64,000 nucleotides of DNA from a virus, in the IMG/VR virus record IMGVR_UViG_3300032047_000003, positions 1 through 64,000 of that record; one strand, written 5' to 3'. Positions 50,344 to 61,900 of this stretch are shown here, one piece after another; within the stretch, counting starts at the first letter, position 1; each line of letters begins with the position of its first letter. The notes under the pieces are model-generated. The model was not told the DNA's origin. It made no database searches and saw nothing but the letters and a program-made list of their open reading frames with translations. The position numbers and the translations under genes are program-made.

Positions 50344-51210
50344 CTATACATCCCAATGGTTAGAAAAACTTTTAAAAAGTTCATTGTAGAATTCAATGCC
50401 TTTTTCGTTTAATTCTATTCTTTTTTGTTTTTCATTTTCTACTATATTGTTTTTTATCAAACTGTTAAAAGACTCATCTTTGCAACTTGAAATTTTAATA
50501 TTTTGTTTTTTCAAAAAAAATGGAAAATCAGCATACCCTACAGAAAGGCTAGCGGTCGTTTTGTCAAAAAACAATAATTCTCCATTGAGCCTATTAAAGC
50601 AATAGTCTCCTTCCTCTACAACTTCTTCAAAAGTGTCAACCTTGTTATATGCTCTTTCGTTTAAATTCAAATCAAAATACATAATGTTTTCTATACCTGT
50701 ATCGACTTTCTTTTTTTCTACAAAAGCAACATCTTTGTATTTTAAATTAGTTTCACATTTCAATTTATATGCGCTATCGTATTCATTGATGTTGGCGCCG
50801 TAAACTTCAATACAATCGAAAACTCCAGTAGAATTTATGTATTGTTTTATTTCAGAAAAATCCAAACTATCTCTATACTTAAACTTAAGCTCTTCTTCTT
50901 TGAAAACGTCTTTTACAATTATAAGATCACAAGCATCAATCCTTATACAGCTGTAAGGATATAATTCTTCCCCGTTGGCGTCCTTTGCTTTTTTAATCTC
51001 TAGCATGGGTGCTTCGGTCAAACCCAAACTATTGTTCAAAAAAGAACCTATGTCCTCTATCTTTGCAGACATTCCAGACCTGCATTGGTGCATTATTCTT
51101 TCTTGAAAAGACGCTGTGTCTTCTCCTCTTAGCCTTGTTAAAGAGTATTTAGATCCAATCTCATCAATTTCGTTAAAAAAATTAATCTTTCTAGTTTTAT
51201 ATTCAGACAT
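50344..51210 (-). CDS. Baseplate-associated protein (unknown)
   Basis: The 288-residue protein has a helical N-terminal part (LTRLRGEDTASFQERIMHQC), which is arranged like the wedge-attachment segments of baseplate proteins, followed by beta-rich stretches. It lies two genes from the gpJ-like gene. This suggests a wedge or tail-fibre connector; the evidence is only context and overall layout. Confidence 0.6.
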   Translation of the reverse strand: MSEYKTRKINFFNEIDEIGSKYSLTRLRGEDTASFQERIMHQCRSGMSAKIEDIGSFLNNSLGLTEAPMLEIKKAKDANGEELYPYSCIRIDACDLIIVKDVFKEEELKFKYRDSLDFSEIKQYINSTGVFDCIEVYGANINEYDSAYKLKCETNLKYKDVAFVEKKKVDTGIENIMYFDLNLNERAYNKVDTFEEVVEEGDYCFNRLNGELLFFDKTTASLSVGYADFPFFLKKQNIKISSCKDESFNSLIKNNIVENEKQKRIELNEKGIEFYNELFKSFSNHWDV

Positions 51211-53147
51211 TATGTAATCCTTGGCAAAGAATCGATATCAACTGCATCGATTTCTAACTTTAAATGCTTGTCGTTTTCACAATAAACAAAAAGCTTTTCT
51301 TTTAAATTGAAAAATAATTCTATTTTTTCATAATTCGAATTATCGCAAGCCGCAATGTAATCTAAAACGGTTTTCTTTTCTCCATCTATGTAGTATTCCA
51401 AATTAATCTTTGAATTAACAGCAAGATCTCTTTCTGCTTCTTTTGACACAAATAACTTGTCTTTATTTTTGCTCTTCTCTACTTGTAACAAACAATGCCG
51501 CTCATTAATTTTCAAATTGATCTTGTCGGTTGCCTTACCGTTCGCATAAAAAGTATACGTATTGCTTTCTTTTTTGGAAACCAAATGAAAAGGCATTATA
51601 ACCTCTACATCTGTTCTATCCCTTGTGACTAATTCTTCAAGCAACGGAGAGTAAGAAAAAGTATCATGAAACTGATCGTATACCATATAAGAATTAGCTA
51701 AAGACAAGCAAAGAGCTTTGTCTTTATTAAAGAAGATCCCATCAAATTTTTCTGAATTCTCAAAAGAATAACTTTTTTTAGGTTTCATATACTCGCAAAA
51801 AACAGTTGTTGCTATTACTTGAACTGGAAACTCTTCGTACTCTGCTTCTAAGTAAAACTCCCACTCTCCGTATTCATCAAAATAATTTTCAAAATCAAAA
51901 GAATAGGTGTCTGAATTTTTCCAAATATCTGTATTTAAAGATTGAGTTGTTTTAGAACTCGTCCAGGAGCCTTGGTCGTACCACTCAGTAACTCCTGAAG
52001 GTGATATTCTTTTAATTGAAAAACTTTTCACTTTTGCTCTTCTGTTTAAAAAAATCGCTCCAATGTCGTGTTCTTCTAAATATCCGCACCGATTAATCTC
52101 CCTGTAAAAGGACAGAAAAGAATTTCTATTATATGGCTCTGAAGGCCCTTTCATGTCGTGTAAATCGATTTCGTATACATGGATATTATTTTCGTCAGAC
52201 AAACAGTACAAATCGTAGTTCTGCTTATTGATTGCAAAATCAATAATTTTAATCTCTTTCAAATTCTCATCTAAAAAAAGACAATCTACGATATGTTCAG
52301 TCTTTTCAGAAGAACTCAATGTCTTGTCAAAAATATCTATTAGCTGTATTGCCTTTTCAAATTTTAAAAAACAGTATCCAGAATCTTCTTCTAAACTTAA
52401 TTTTAAATTTGTCAAATCTATCCCAGAGCTTGTAAATTTATCAAGAACAACTTCTTTCTTATAATTAGGGCTCTTTCTGCTCGTTAAATAGATCTTTATG
52501 TCTCCTTCAAAACCATCAAAATCAATTTCTTCTAATCTTTTAAATCTCAAAGACGTAACAACTGGCTCTCTATTAAAAACAACTAAACTTTCTTCAATCT
52601 TATTAAAAAACTTATCCCTTCCTTTAATTACAAGCCCATACTCATTGTGGTGGCTAAGTCTTTTGATTACTGATTCTTCATCTTGAAACTGAGATACAAA
52701 GCTGCTTATTCCTGAAAAATCAACCATTAAATTTTCGTCTTCATAAATGTCATTATAAAAATCGCTAGAGCTTTCCCAAATTAACCAATCGTTTACTTTG
52801 ATTTCTTTTTTCAAAATCCAAGCTTCTGGATTTCTATTTAAAAAATCTTTAAAAGAAGGAATGTATTTTAACCTTTTTGAATCTTTGAAAACTGCAGGCT
52901 CTAAAAAATATCCGAATTCATTTGAACTAAAATCTTTATAAGATAAGTTTATTTTATTCAAAAAACTTACCTGCTTAACTGGATTGGAAAACTTTTTATA
53001 ATTTCTAAATACTCTGTTTTCGTAATAGCTGTTTTCTAAAAAACCAGCTACACTATTATAGAGTTTAAATCCGTTTGACCCTTCTTCGTAATTAAACTTA
53101 AAGCTTTCCGGAAAATAAGAAACCATAAGATTGGTATAAAGACTCAT
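51210..53147 (-). CDS. Large baseplate protein (unknown)
   Basis: A 645-residue protein directly next to the gpJ-like gene with 1-nt overlaps at both ends. The N-terminus (LMVSYFPESFKFNYEEG) is a short helical anchor, and the bulk is beta-rich with repeated sandwich-like strands (EIKIIDFAINKQNYDLYCL). A baseplate wedge or fibre-holder role fits its position, but no family is recognised. Confidence 0.62.
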   Translation of the reverse strand: MSLYTNLMVSYFPESFKFNYEEGSNGFKLYNSVAGFLENSYYENRVFRNYKKFSNPVKQVSFLNKINLSYKDFSSNEFGYFLEPAVFKDSKRLKYIPSFKDFLNRNPEAWILKKEIKVNDWLIWESSSDFYNDIYEDENLMVDFSGISSFVSQFQDEESVIKRLSHHNEYGLVIKGRDKFFNKIEESLVVFNREPVVTSLRFKRLEEIDFDGFEGDIKIYLTSRKSPNYKKEVVLDKFTSSGIDLTNLKLSLEEDSGYCFLKFEKAIQLIDIFDKTLSSSEKTEHIVDCLFLDENLKEIKIIDFAINKQNYDLYCLSDENNIHVYEIDLHDMKGPSEPYNRNSFLSFYREINRCGYLEEHDIGAIFLNRRAKVKSFSIKRISPSGVTEWYDQGSWTSSKTTQSLNTDIWKNSDTYSFDFENYFDEYGEWEFYLEAEYEEFPVQVIATTVFCEYMKPKKSYSFENSEKFDGIFFNKDKALCLSLANSYMVYDQFHDTFSYSPLLEELVTRDRTDVEVIMPFHLVSKKESNTYTFYANGKATDKINLKINERHCLLQVEKSKNKDKLFVSKEAERDLAVNSKINLEYYIDGEKKTVLDYIAACDNSNYEKIELFFNLKEKLFVYCENDKHLKLEIDAVDIDSLPRIT

Positions 53148-54376
53148 TATATTCTCTCAACTTTTATATTTAAATCCCCTAAAGTGAAAAATTCATTCGG
53201 TTCCAACTCATAAACAAATTGAATCAATTTTAATCTTTCGCTTGTAGAAAGGTGAGCTCCGCCATACCCTTTTCTTACATAAGCGGCTTCAATCATTTTA
53301 GACCTGTTAGTCCGATTTGAAATTCCAGAAAGTCTTGTAACTTTCTCTGAAACTTCATTGATCAGCGATATCAAGCTTATATTATTTTCTTCAATTTGAG
53401 ATATTATAAAATTTGAAGCAGCGCTATACACTTCATTTTTTATGTCTATTTCTTCTTCTAGCCCTACAGAGCTACTTACCCAAATAGTAATATCTAAATC
53501 CAAATAAACCCTTACTCCAGGCATGGCTACAATATTAGAGTAAACGCCAAGAGAACTGTTCAATTGATTTTGATACCTATTTACAGTAGATTGATTTATC
53601 TCCTTATTGCCTCCAAAAAGAAAAATTGCAGACTTTCCATAACCAAACCAATTCTTTACAAACCTTTGCGCAAATATTCCCGGTATTTCAAGAGCTTTAA
53701 CTCTCACTGAATTCTCAGTAATTGCAAAATCCGAACTATATTTATTATATATTCTATAACGATAATTTTCGTCTCCCTCAAGATCTCTTCCATTAGTTAT
53801 AGGAATTCTATTCGAACAATACAAGCTATTAGGAGTGCCGCTGTACTTGTTACAAGCATGCTCGGTCAACACGCTAGAGCTTACATTTGAGGCTTCTCCT
53901 GTAGATATTGCTTCAATCCCAACGTACATAAAAGAGGAATTTGCATTCAATATGGCTTTTTCTTTTGTTCTGTACTTTAGTAAATTTCCATTAGCGCCCG
54001 CTGCTCTTATTTCTGTTCCTTGATTTACAACAATATCGTTTCCAGAATTAATATCACCAAAACTCTGGCCTACTGTATAAAAGTAAAAATTATAATCAGA
54101 AGAATCTGTTTCCGCTCGGGTGATTCCTAAACGATCCATCCCATAAGTTCTTCCTATTTCGTCAAGATCTGAACCTTTTGCGCTTGATATACTAATAGAG
54201 TCTAGTACTGCTAAAGTCTGATTATTTACTCTAGCGAGCTCAGCTCCTATAGGCTCAATAATACTTCTTATTACTGAATCGGAATTCCAATTATTAATAC
54301 CAGTTTTGCTCTGAATGCTTTCTTTCATTTTATTATAAATATTCGAATAGCTATTTAAATTAAATTTTGTTGCCAT
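53147..54376 (-). CDS. Baseplate wedge protein, gpJ/gp6-like
   Basis: A 409-residue protein with the layout of phage baseplate J proteins: an N-terminal helix (YSNIYNKMKESIQSKTG), then GSDLDEIGRTYGMDRL, a beta barrel with VNQGTEIRAAG, ITNGRDLEGDENYRYRI, and a C-terminal alpha/beta domain (LDLDITIWVS, EEIDIKNEVYSAASNFI). J proteins form the baseplate wedge of contractile tails, so the virus is very likely a myovirus-type phage or a related contractile particle. Confidence 0.85.
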   Translation of the reverse strand: MATKFNLNSYSNIYNKMKESIQSKTGINNWNSDSVIRSIIEPIGAELARVNNQTLAVLDSISISSAKGSDLDEIGRTYGMDRLGITRAETDSSDYNFYFYTVGQSFGDINSGNDIVVNQGTEIRAAGANGNLLKYRTKEKAILNANSSFMYVGIEAISTGEASNVSSSVLTEHACNKYSGTPNSLYCSNRIPITNGRDLEGDENYRYRIYNKYSSDFAITENSVRVKALEIPGIFAQRFVKNWFGYGKSAIFLFGGNKEINQSTVNRYQNQLNSSLGVYSNIVAMPGVRVYLDLDITIWVSSSVGLEEEIDIKNEVYSAASNFIISQIEENNISLISLINEVSEKVTRLSGISNRTNRSKMIEAAYVRKGYGGAHLSTSERLKLIQFVYELEPNEFFTLGDLNIKVERI

Positions 54377-54378
54377 TT

Positions 54379-54984
54379 TTAACTCCTGGGTAAATATTCT
54401 GCATAATCTATATTAGAAACACTAAGCAAATTAGAAGAAGTATTATAATTCATAGTGATTATAATTACTCTGTCTTTTATTTTAGCTTTAAAAAACATCC
54501 TTTCCTTAGGATCTGTAAATCCACTCAAAAGCCAATTTAAACTCGCTTTTGCAATTACCGAAACATTGACTGTGCTTTCAGTATACCTTGTAACTATAAC
54601 ACGAACATCCAAACCGTTAAGCGCGTCATCTGAAAATAATGCACTTTCTACGCTTGTTTTTATTGCATCCATTGCAGAATTACTCAATTCTGCACCATGG
54701 AATTCTACCAGATTTGAAGCCGGTCTAAAAAAAGATGCAGCTGCTTCTCTGCTTAAGGTCAAAAGTCCTTCTTTTAAATTTTCGGTAATGCTGTTTCCCC
54801 ATTCTACTTCCGATAAAGTCAATCTGTCAAAAATGCACTTTGCGACTATATCCATTGGATCTACTGTATGTGAAATATCAATATGGCCCAAGATTGGAGT
54901 TTGATTATAACCTGAATCTTGTGAAAAAATTAAATCTCCATCAGCACCCATTTTTAAATCTCTAGTGTTCCCTTCAAGTCTCAT
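54379..54984 (-). CDS. Baseplate protein, gp25/gpW-like candidate
   Basis: The 201-residue protein starts with a DGDLIFSQDSG segment and a helix region (PMDIVAKCIFDRLTLSEVEWG) arranged as in gp25-type baseplate wedge proteins, and it lies immediately before the gpJ-like gene, as gp25 usually does. The C-terminal part is beta-rich (LDVRVIVTRYTESTVNVSVI). Synteny supports the call more than sequence does. Confidence 0.5.
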   Translation of the reverse strand: MRLEGNTRDLKMGADGDLIFSQDSGYNQTPILGHIDISHTVDPMDIVAKCIFDRLTLSEVEWGNSITENLKEGLLTLSREAAASFFRPASNLVEFHGAELSNSAMDAIKTSVESALFSDDALNGLDVRVIVTRYTESTVNVSVIAKASLNWLLSGFTDPKERMFFKAKIKDRVIIITMNYNTSSNLLSVSNIDYAEYLPRS

Positions 54985-55334
54985 TTTAAATTACTCCTCA
55001 AGATATAAGCAACTCCAGCAACAGAAATTGCAACTTTTGCAATACCGGTCATATCTGGTATTGCGCCTGGTGCTCCTGGAAACATTTTTGCTAAAACATT
55101 TGTTTCTTTTATTAAGCCCAAAAAGCTTTTATCTGGTCCGGCATAGCTTTTTTTTAATCCAGGTTTTAGAACTTCTGAAGACCCTCCTTCTGTTGGAATT
55201 CCAGAAGCAGGAGATATAAAAGATTTACTTCCCGCGCTTCCATTTCCAAAAGTTATGCTGGAATTGCCTTCAGGCGTAAAATTATAATTTAAAAAACTGT
55301 TGCCTCTACGACCTTGTGTAAAAGAATTTCTCAT
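54981..55334 (-). CDS. 117-residue tail protein (unknown)
   Basis: Unknown. Ser-, Gly- and Asn-rich N-terminal half without clear secondary structure, then a hydrophobic C-terminal segment (IAKVAISVAGVAYIL) followed by a basic end. The hydrophobic helix could insert in the membrane or sit inside a hub. ATGA overlap with the gp25-like gene. Confidence 0.55.
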   Translation of the reverse strand: MRNSFTQGRRGNSFLNYNFTPEGNSSITFGNGSAGSKSFISPASGIPTEGGSSEVLKPGLKKSYAGPDKSFLGLIKETNVLAKMFPGAPGAIPDMTGIAKVAISVAGVAYILRSNLK

Positions 55335-55347
55335 ATTTACCTCTTAA

Positions 55348-55914
55348 TTAAGAATATAGCTTGCCCATTAAAAAACTATTAGCACCGTCAATTATACCAG
55401 AAAAACCTCCCGAAAAAAAGCCCATACTTTCTTCCAGTGGGTTTTCTTCCGTTTTGTATATTTGCGAATTCACATTCACTTGAGGTTCTTCGACTTCAAT
55501 TTTATTTCTTGCCACTCTTTCCCCTTTGACATCTCCAATATCCAGAACCCCCCTAAGGCCTTCTTTGATATCTTTGGGCAAAAAATCACCTCTATATTTA
55601 CAAGTTAAATTTAACCCAAGGTAGTTTTCTTCGCAATAGCCTATTTTTTCATAAGCTTCTTCTTTGGTAATATTTGGAGTTACCATTTCTATTCTTTTTT
55701 CATCTTCAAAAAAAACTCTAAACTTTAAAAAATCCCTCGCTTTGTCATGAGAACTTCCTAAAAACCCCTCGTCTGGCGAAGAAACCCCAATCACTTTTCC
55801 TCTGTAAGTTTTAACCTCTTCCCTATTCCTTCGACTTAAATCTTCTTTGCTGATTTGATTTACTTGTAGAGCGTGTCTACTGGTAGAAATTGGACTTATC
55901 ATTTTATAACTCAT
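55348..55914 (-). CDS. 188-residue hub-associated protein (unknown)
   Basis: The N-terminal half has OB-like alternation (YRGKVIGVSSPDEGF, LKFRVFFEDEKRIEMV), the middle has LNLTCKYRGDF, and the end is a flexible segment with a Gly/Ser/Phe tail. It lies between the giant hub-like gene and the baseplate wedge genes, a usual place for a spike or hub-cap protein. No specific spike motif is visible. Confidence 0.55.
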   Translation of the reverse strand: MSYKMISPISTSRHALQVNQISKEDLSRRNREEVKTYRGKVIGVSSPDEGFLGSSHDKARDFLKFRVFFEDEKRIEMVTPNITKEEAYEKIGYCEENYLGLNLTCKYRGDFLPKDIKEGLRGVLDIGDVKGERVARNKIEVEEPQVNVNSQIYKTEENPLEESMGFFSGGFSGIIDGANSFLMGKLYS

Positions 55915-55915
55915 A

Positions 55916-58900
55916 TTAATTACCTTTTATATATTGCAACAACTGTCCCGAATCTTTTAGATATTTCAATCCAGGATCGTTTGCTCTTTCTGGGTTTCTG
56001 GAAACTATATGTTTATAAAACTCAGTACCCATTGCTTCGTTTTCGTCAATCGTATCAAAAACGCCTCTAAATGCATCATCTATTCCTGACACAATATCTC
56101 CTAAAATATTTTGCCATACTGAAGTTGGAGACCTAGTACTTACCCCCGCAAATAAAGGCTTCCCTTCTTTTACAATGGGAACAATAGTAACTGCTTCACT
56201 TTCCAACAATTTAGAAAAAATTATTGGAGCTGCAATAAGGTAACTGGAGCTAAACCTATCTAAAACTTGACTCGAGTTGTAATAATACTGATTGTCAACA
56301 CCTGCCATATACACTCCTCCTGAACCCCCAACCCCAGCTGCTTTTAAAAGCCCACCCGCATTAAGTTTCCACTTCCCCAGAAGCAGCAAAGATAAACCCG
56401 CACCTGTAAGGCCTATAGCCTTAGTCGCGAATTGACCAGCTGTACCTGTCGTAGGATTCAATGCATCGGCTGCAAAAAAAGCAGAAACTCCAAGGTCAAA
56501 TAAACTTTCAACTGTAGAAACAGCTTGATCTTGAAAATCGCTAAAATCTGAATTCAAAGAAGGGTTCTGGTTTCCTAAATCCTTAAAAAGCTTTTCGAGA
56601 TTAACAGTTGCTTTAACATTATTTTCCGTATTAGTTGTCTCTCCAAAAATATTTTTATCTATATCGACAACTTCTTTATACTCAATAATTCCATTTCGCA
56701 CTAAATCGCTATAGCGTTCTATCATCGAACTAGAAGCTTCATAAGACAAATTAAAACCATCTATATTCAAAGATACGTCTGGTGATTCTGGAATTATTCC
56801 TAATCTTTGCCCAAGAGTACCATACCCTATCTCTCCCAATTCTCGCGAAGTACTTTCATTCATTCTTTTTATTGCAGTGTCTAACTCTTCTTTATCCTTA
56901 CTGGTTGTAAGAATTGCTGGCAGGTTTTTATCTCCACCATATTGCTCATTTACTGAGCTCGCATCTGAACTAGAGCCTCTGTCTATAACACTTCTTTCCC
57001 TTGCTATGGCTCCTCCTACATATACTTTTAAAGCTTCTAGTACTGGCCAACTTGAAGATTCATTTCCAACAACAATCGCGTTCGGAACTATTTCCGTTAT
57101 ATATCCTGTTTCAAAAGAAAATATATGGGTTACTGATTTTACTTCAACTGGCCCGGACATTTTACTTTGATCGTCAAATAAAAAACAAACATCCCATGGT
57201 TTTACAGAAGGGTCTCCTAATATGGATATCTCTCCAGAATACATTTCTTTAACTCCATATATTAAACTTCCAATACCGTATCTTGTAGCCATGGCTCTAT
57301 CTCTTATATCGTATTTGTCTACGTTTTGACTAATTAAATTGCTGTCAGGTATATTGGAACTTGCTTTCATAAAGACACTTTTTTTATTGTTCGCATCATG
57401 CATATCTTTGTAATATACGTTCACGGAATTAACTGCATTCCTTTGAGAAACTGTGAAGTTGTTTCTAATCAAATTTTCCCTAGATCTAATTAGGTGATAA
57501 TTTCTAAACGGAACAAAACGATTTTCTAACCCTGTTAAATACTCTTTTAAAAGTCTTCCTCTTAGTTCAATTGTATTTCTGTTTAATTCTAGATCGTCCT
57601 TACTAATCGTCTGACCCTCAACATACCTTTCATCGACATTATTTTCGTCAGCAAGAAAATTTTCGATTTTAGAACCAAAAGTAGAAAACCTGTGATCCGC
57701 TCTATTATTTATAAACTCAATTAGTTTTTTTCTATCATTAATGTCAGAAAACGTTTCGTCTGCACGAATATCCGTTTCTATCGATCTTGCTTTATCTTTA
57801 AGCTTCAGGCGAGCTTCCCCTTTAGCAGCCATTCGCTCAAACTTTCTTTTTAGCTCTCTTTGACTCATCCCAGAATAACGTTTTGGTTTCTTCAACATCT
57901 CCTCCATCAAAAATAGTAAATTACTTCCGGTCTCATCCCAGGAATTGGTTTCATAATAATTCTGTCTATCCTTAAGGTCTGCTTCAGTCACTATTGCGTC
58001 TGGATTGTAAACTCCAATTGCTATATTCCAAGTATCTGTAAATTTCCTTTTTGACATAGCGGCATGATACTCGGCTCTGTTGTACGTAGTTTTTACTTGA
58101 TTTGCAACAGCAAGTAAATTTCTTGCTTTTCCCTTGAATTTAGACATAAGATTTTTTCGAGCTTTTTTCTTAAATTCCTCGTATTCTGCATCAGATATCT
58201 TTTTGGTTTTGTAATCTTCGTTGTACCCTTGCTTGAAAAATCGTTTCAAATCATCTTCATCATCAACATTTGCTGTTAGCAGCTCTCTTACTGAATTCAT
58301 TCTTTGAATAAAACCAGGAGTGGCCGGCTTGCTCCAGTATCTTTGAGATGGGATTCCAAAAAACATAGTATACCTAAACTCCTTTCCATAAGGAACTGCG
58401 CTGTAAATCCAACCAGGATGCCTTAGCGTCATTTCGTGAAAAACATCCCATATAGTGCTATTCTGAAGTTTATACCTACAAGCGTCAGGATGAACTCTTT
58501 TTAAATACAAAAGTGGGTTTACGTTTTGCCAGTCCTTTAAAAACTCCATTGCGCTTTTACCTTCAGCTCCAGAAAAATCCGAAAAAGCCATTTGGAACAA
58601 CATTCCTACTTTTTCGCTAACAGTCTTTTCTATATGCGTAAGATTGTGCATGTAGTAAATTGGACTAGGAGGATACAAGTTGTCATCTGAAGGATTTAAT
58701 TTAAAATAAACCAGTTCTTTGGTAAACCAATTTTGATAAAGCCTTCGATATTCTTTATGAGTATCTGTAAAACTCTTTCCAAAAATACCCCCTCCAATAT
58801 AATCTACTGCAAAAAAGAAAAGAGAAGTTTTAAAAAATATTGCCGTAGAGTTAAAAGTTGCACTTAGAGCAGTTGTTCCTAAAAATAACGGCGTACTTCC

Positions 58901-61900
58901 CCCGGCTCCTCTGAAGCCTTGCAAATAAACACTTCTTGCAAATGAAGGTTGAGAAACAGCAGCTATCATAAACCTTTCACTCGCTTTAAAAAGGTCAAAA
59001 ACTCTTTTAGTCAATTGGGGATTAGCAAGAACATCATCTGCACCTGAGACTGCGGTTCTTCCTATAATGGCAAAAATTTCATCTATTTCTTTCGTAAGCG
59101 TTTTAAACACAGCATAGCTGCTTCCTCTCGGCACAGCCTTTAAAGCAGTCTCTACACTTAGTAAAGATTTTCTCAGTGCTGTTTGCGTTAAAGATGTCGT
59201 CGCTGCTGAAAGTACCTTTACTTCAGCTGCCACTGTCTTTACAACGCTACTAGCCGCTCTCACCAAATCGTCTCCTATCCCAATAAAAAGATGCTTAAAA
59301 GCTCCTAAAGCAGCATCTCCACCTTGCGCAAGCCCTCTGCGCAGAGCAGTATATCCGCTAACAGTGCTGAAACCTCCTCTCATCAATGAACCAACCCTGT
59401 TAAGCCCCACTCTAGAAGCTAATCTTCCTAAGCTTCCTGACACGAAAGGAAAGAATCTGGGATTCATTAAACTCGCAACTGCTGTCCTTATATAACTAAA
59501 TGGAAGTCTCCATGCGGTTCTTGGCGCTAACTTAGACCCTCCTTCCACTGCTTTTACCGTAAACCCTCTTAAGCCAAATCCCGGAAGACCTACTTTTCCC
59601 AAACCAAGTCTTTTTGTAAAAAGAAAACTGATTCCAATACCCACTGAAGCAATAGCGGTTTCAAGCCCCCAATCAGACAAAAATCCTGCCCACTGTTTAT
59701 AGCCTTGAAGAGCAGACGGATCGCTATTGTCCTTATACCTAAAGAAATCCAATCTAGCATCTTGAGCTTCGCCGTATTGAAAAATCCTACCAGTCTCCCA
59801 TCTTCCAAAATGTTTTAATTCTGGAGAAAGCATTAAGCTGCCTAAAACTTGATGAGTAGCAAAATACTCTTTATTTTTTGAGTCTTCTTCGATACCTTTT
59901 AAGTGTTGAACTAGTTCAGTCCCAAAACTTTGAACAACTATTTCGCAAGTATCTCCTGCTCCGCCCCAACTAATATCTGTCACTCTCCCTGAAATTAAAA
60001 CCTCTAAGTTATCTGGATTGTTAGAATATCCAGCTCTAAGCTGGATATTCATTCCAGGCCTTAAAACAACTGCACTGAAAGGTTGGTCTGTATCTGACTC
60101 TAAATTAGAGTTATCAGCAGAATAAGAAACCAAAGTATTCCTGTCTTTTTTTTCAGAAGACTTATTCTCTCTTTTTATTCTTTCTACTCTTTTTTTCGAA
60201 AAATAATCAACATCAATCGTAGCTCCTTTTCTTGTTCCATCTAAAGTGCCTGCAATATTTTGCAATGAAATGATTGCTGAGTCTGCAGCATTCTCCCTGG
60301 ATCTTGAAACTGAAAAAGATCTAACCCCGTTAAAAGAATAAAAGTCATCCATGTTTATAAATCTACTTTCAAATTCGTCCTCTTCTATAAAGAATAATTT
60401 AAAAGTAGGATAAGCTCGAGAAAGTTTTTTCTTTTCCGTAAAAAGCCTCGCAGAGGAAGCCTTAGCTAAACTATTTAAACCTTCAAGTGAAAAAGTTTGA
60501 TTATAATTTGTTTGAGCCCCAAGGCCTCTCAGCTTAACGTCATTGAGTAAGGTTTCTACAGCCTTGCTGTTTTCGCTTTTTTCTTCGATCAAATCGCCTA
60601 CATATCCCGCTCCATTTCCAAACATATTCTCTATTTGCATTACTTCGTCTGATAGCATCGCTACAGAATTGACTTCTTCAAGCAAGTTTCCATTTTCATG
60701 AACATACAAAGCACTTGAATCATAACTGTTGTTTTTCACAATTGCCTTTAGGGGCTCGACTCCTGTGATTTCATGAACACGGTTGAAACCACTAATTGCA
60801 TCTGAAGGGCTTTGAACCCCTTGCTGCCCGTCCATTATATAGGAAGTGTCTATTCCTACTGCCCACCCTCCTACAGTAGCTGCACTGTCATAAAGCATCC
60901 CACCGAAACCAGAAGCTCCATCAGTTATTTTTGCTGACCACGGCTTAGTTATGGAACGGTTGCCATCAGCATCTATGAATCTTAAATACCTGTAGAGGGA
61001 AGTTCTCTGAGCAACTACTTGCTCTCTTGTCTCGGCTACATAGCTATTATCGTAACTAGAGCCATCTCCATTTTGGTCAAATTTAAAAACAAAGCTATCT
61101 TTTCCTTCTGATTCTTGAATCAAAGTAACGATTTCTTTTTTCAACGAATCGGTCAAATCATTTCTTTTTGCCTGCCCTGTAAAAAACGGACTGTTCGCTT
61201 CTCCCAAGTTTTTATACAAAACGTAATGCCCGTTACTATCGTAATAAGTATCGTAAGGGTAAAGAACGTTGTCGGTACCTTCATTGTTAGTGCTAAGACC
61301 TGAAGTGTTGTCGTTTGTAACATCTGTCGCATCTGAATCCGCAACCCTAATAGCAGTAATACTTTTGGACTCCATCTTTTTTAAATGTTTGTATGCTCCC
61401 TCTAAATAAACCTTTGAATTCCTTTCGATTTCATCTAGAAACTCTTTAGTTATTTTTGCTCCTCCATCATTATAAATATCCCACATGTAAAAAGCGGCTC
61501 CAGTCTCAAAATTACTTTGAGTGTAAAAAGGATGATTGGGCAAACCTAAATCAGGATAACACTCTATGCCGCTATATCTTTCAGAAGGAGGCACATAGTT
61601 ATAAGACTCATTTAAAAAGTCGATTCCCAACGCATAACAAACTTCTCTGTTTTTTTTCACTTCTTCTACAAAGCTTTTCAATTCATTTCTAAAAGCTTCA
61701 AGTTTTTTTAGTTCGTCGTCAGCATTTATATAGTTTGACAAATTGATTTCTTTTAAAACCTCAAGATCTGTTCTAATATCTCTAAATCGAAAGTTATTTG
61801 AAAGAGCAGCGCCTTTAGCATAACGACTCTCGTTTGCTGTTTCGCTAAGATATTTTACATCAGTTCCCAACATGCTTTCAATTTTAAGGTTACCCTTATC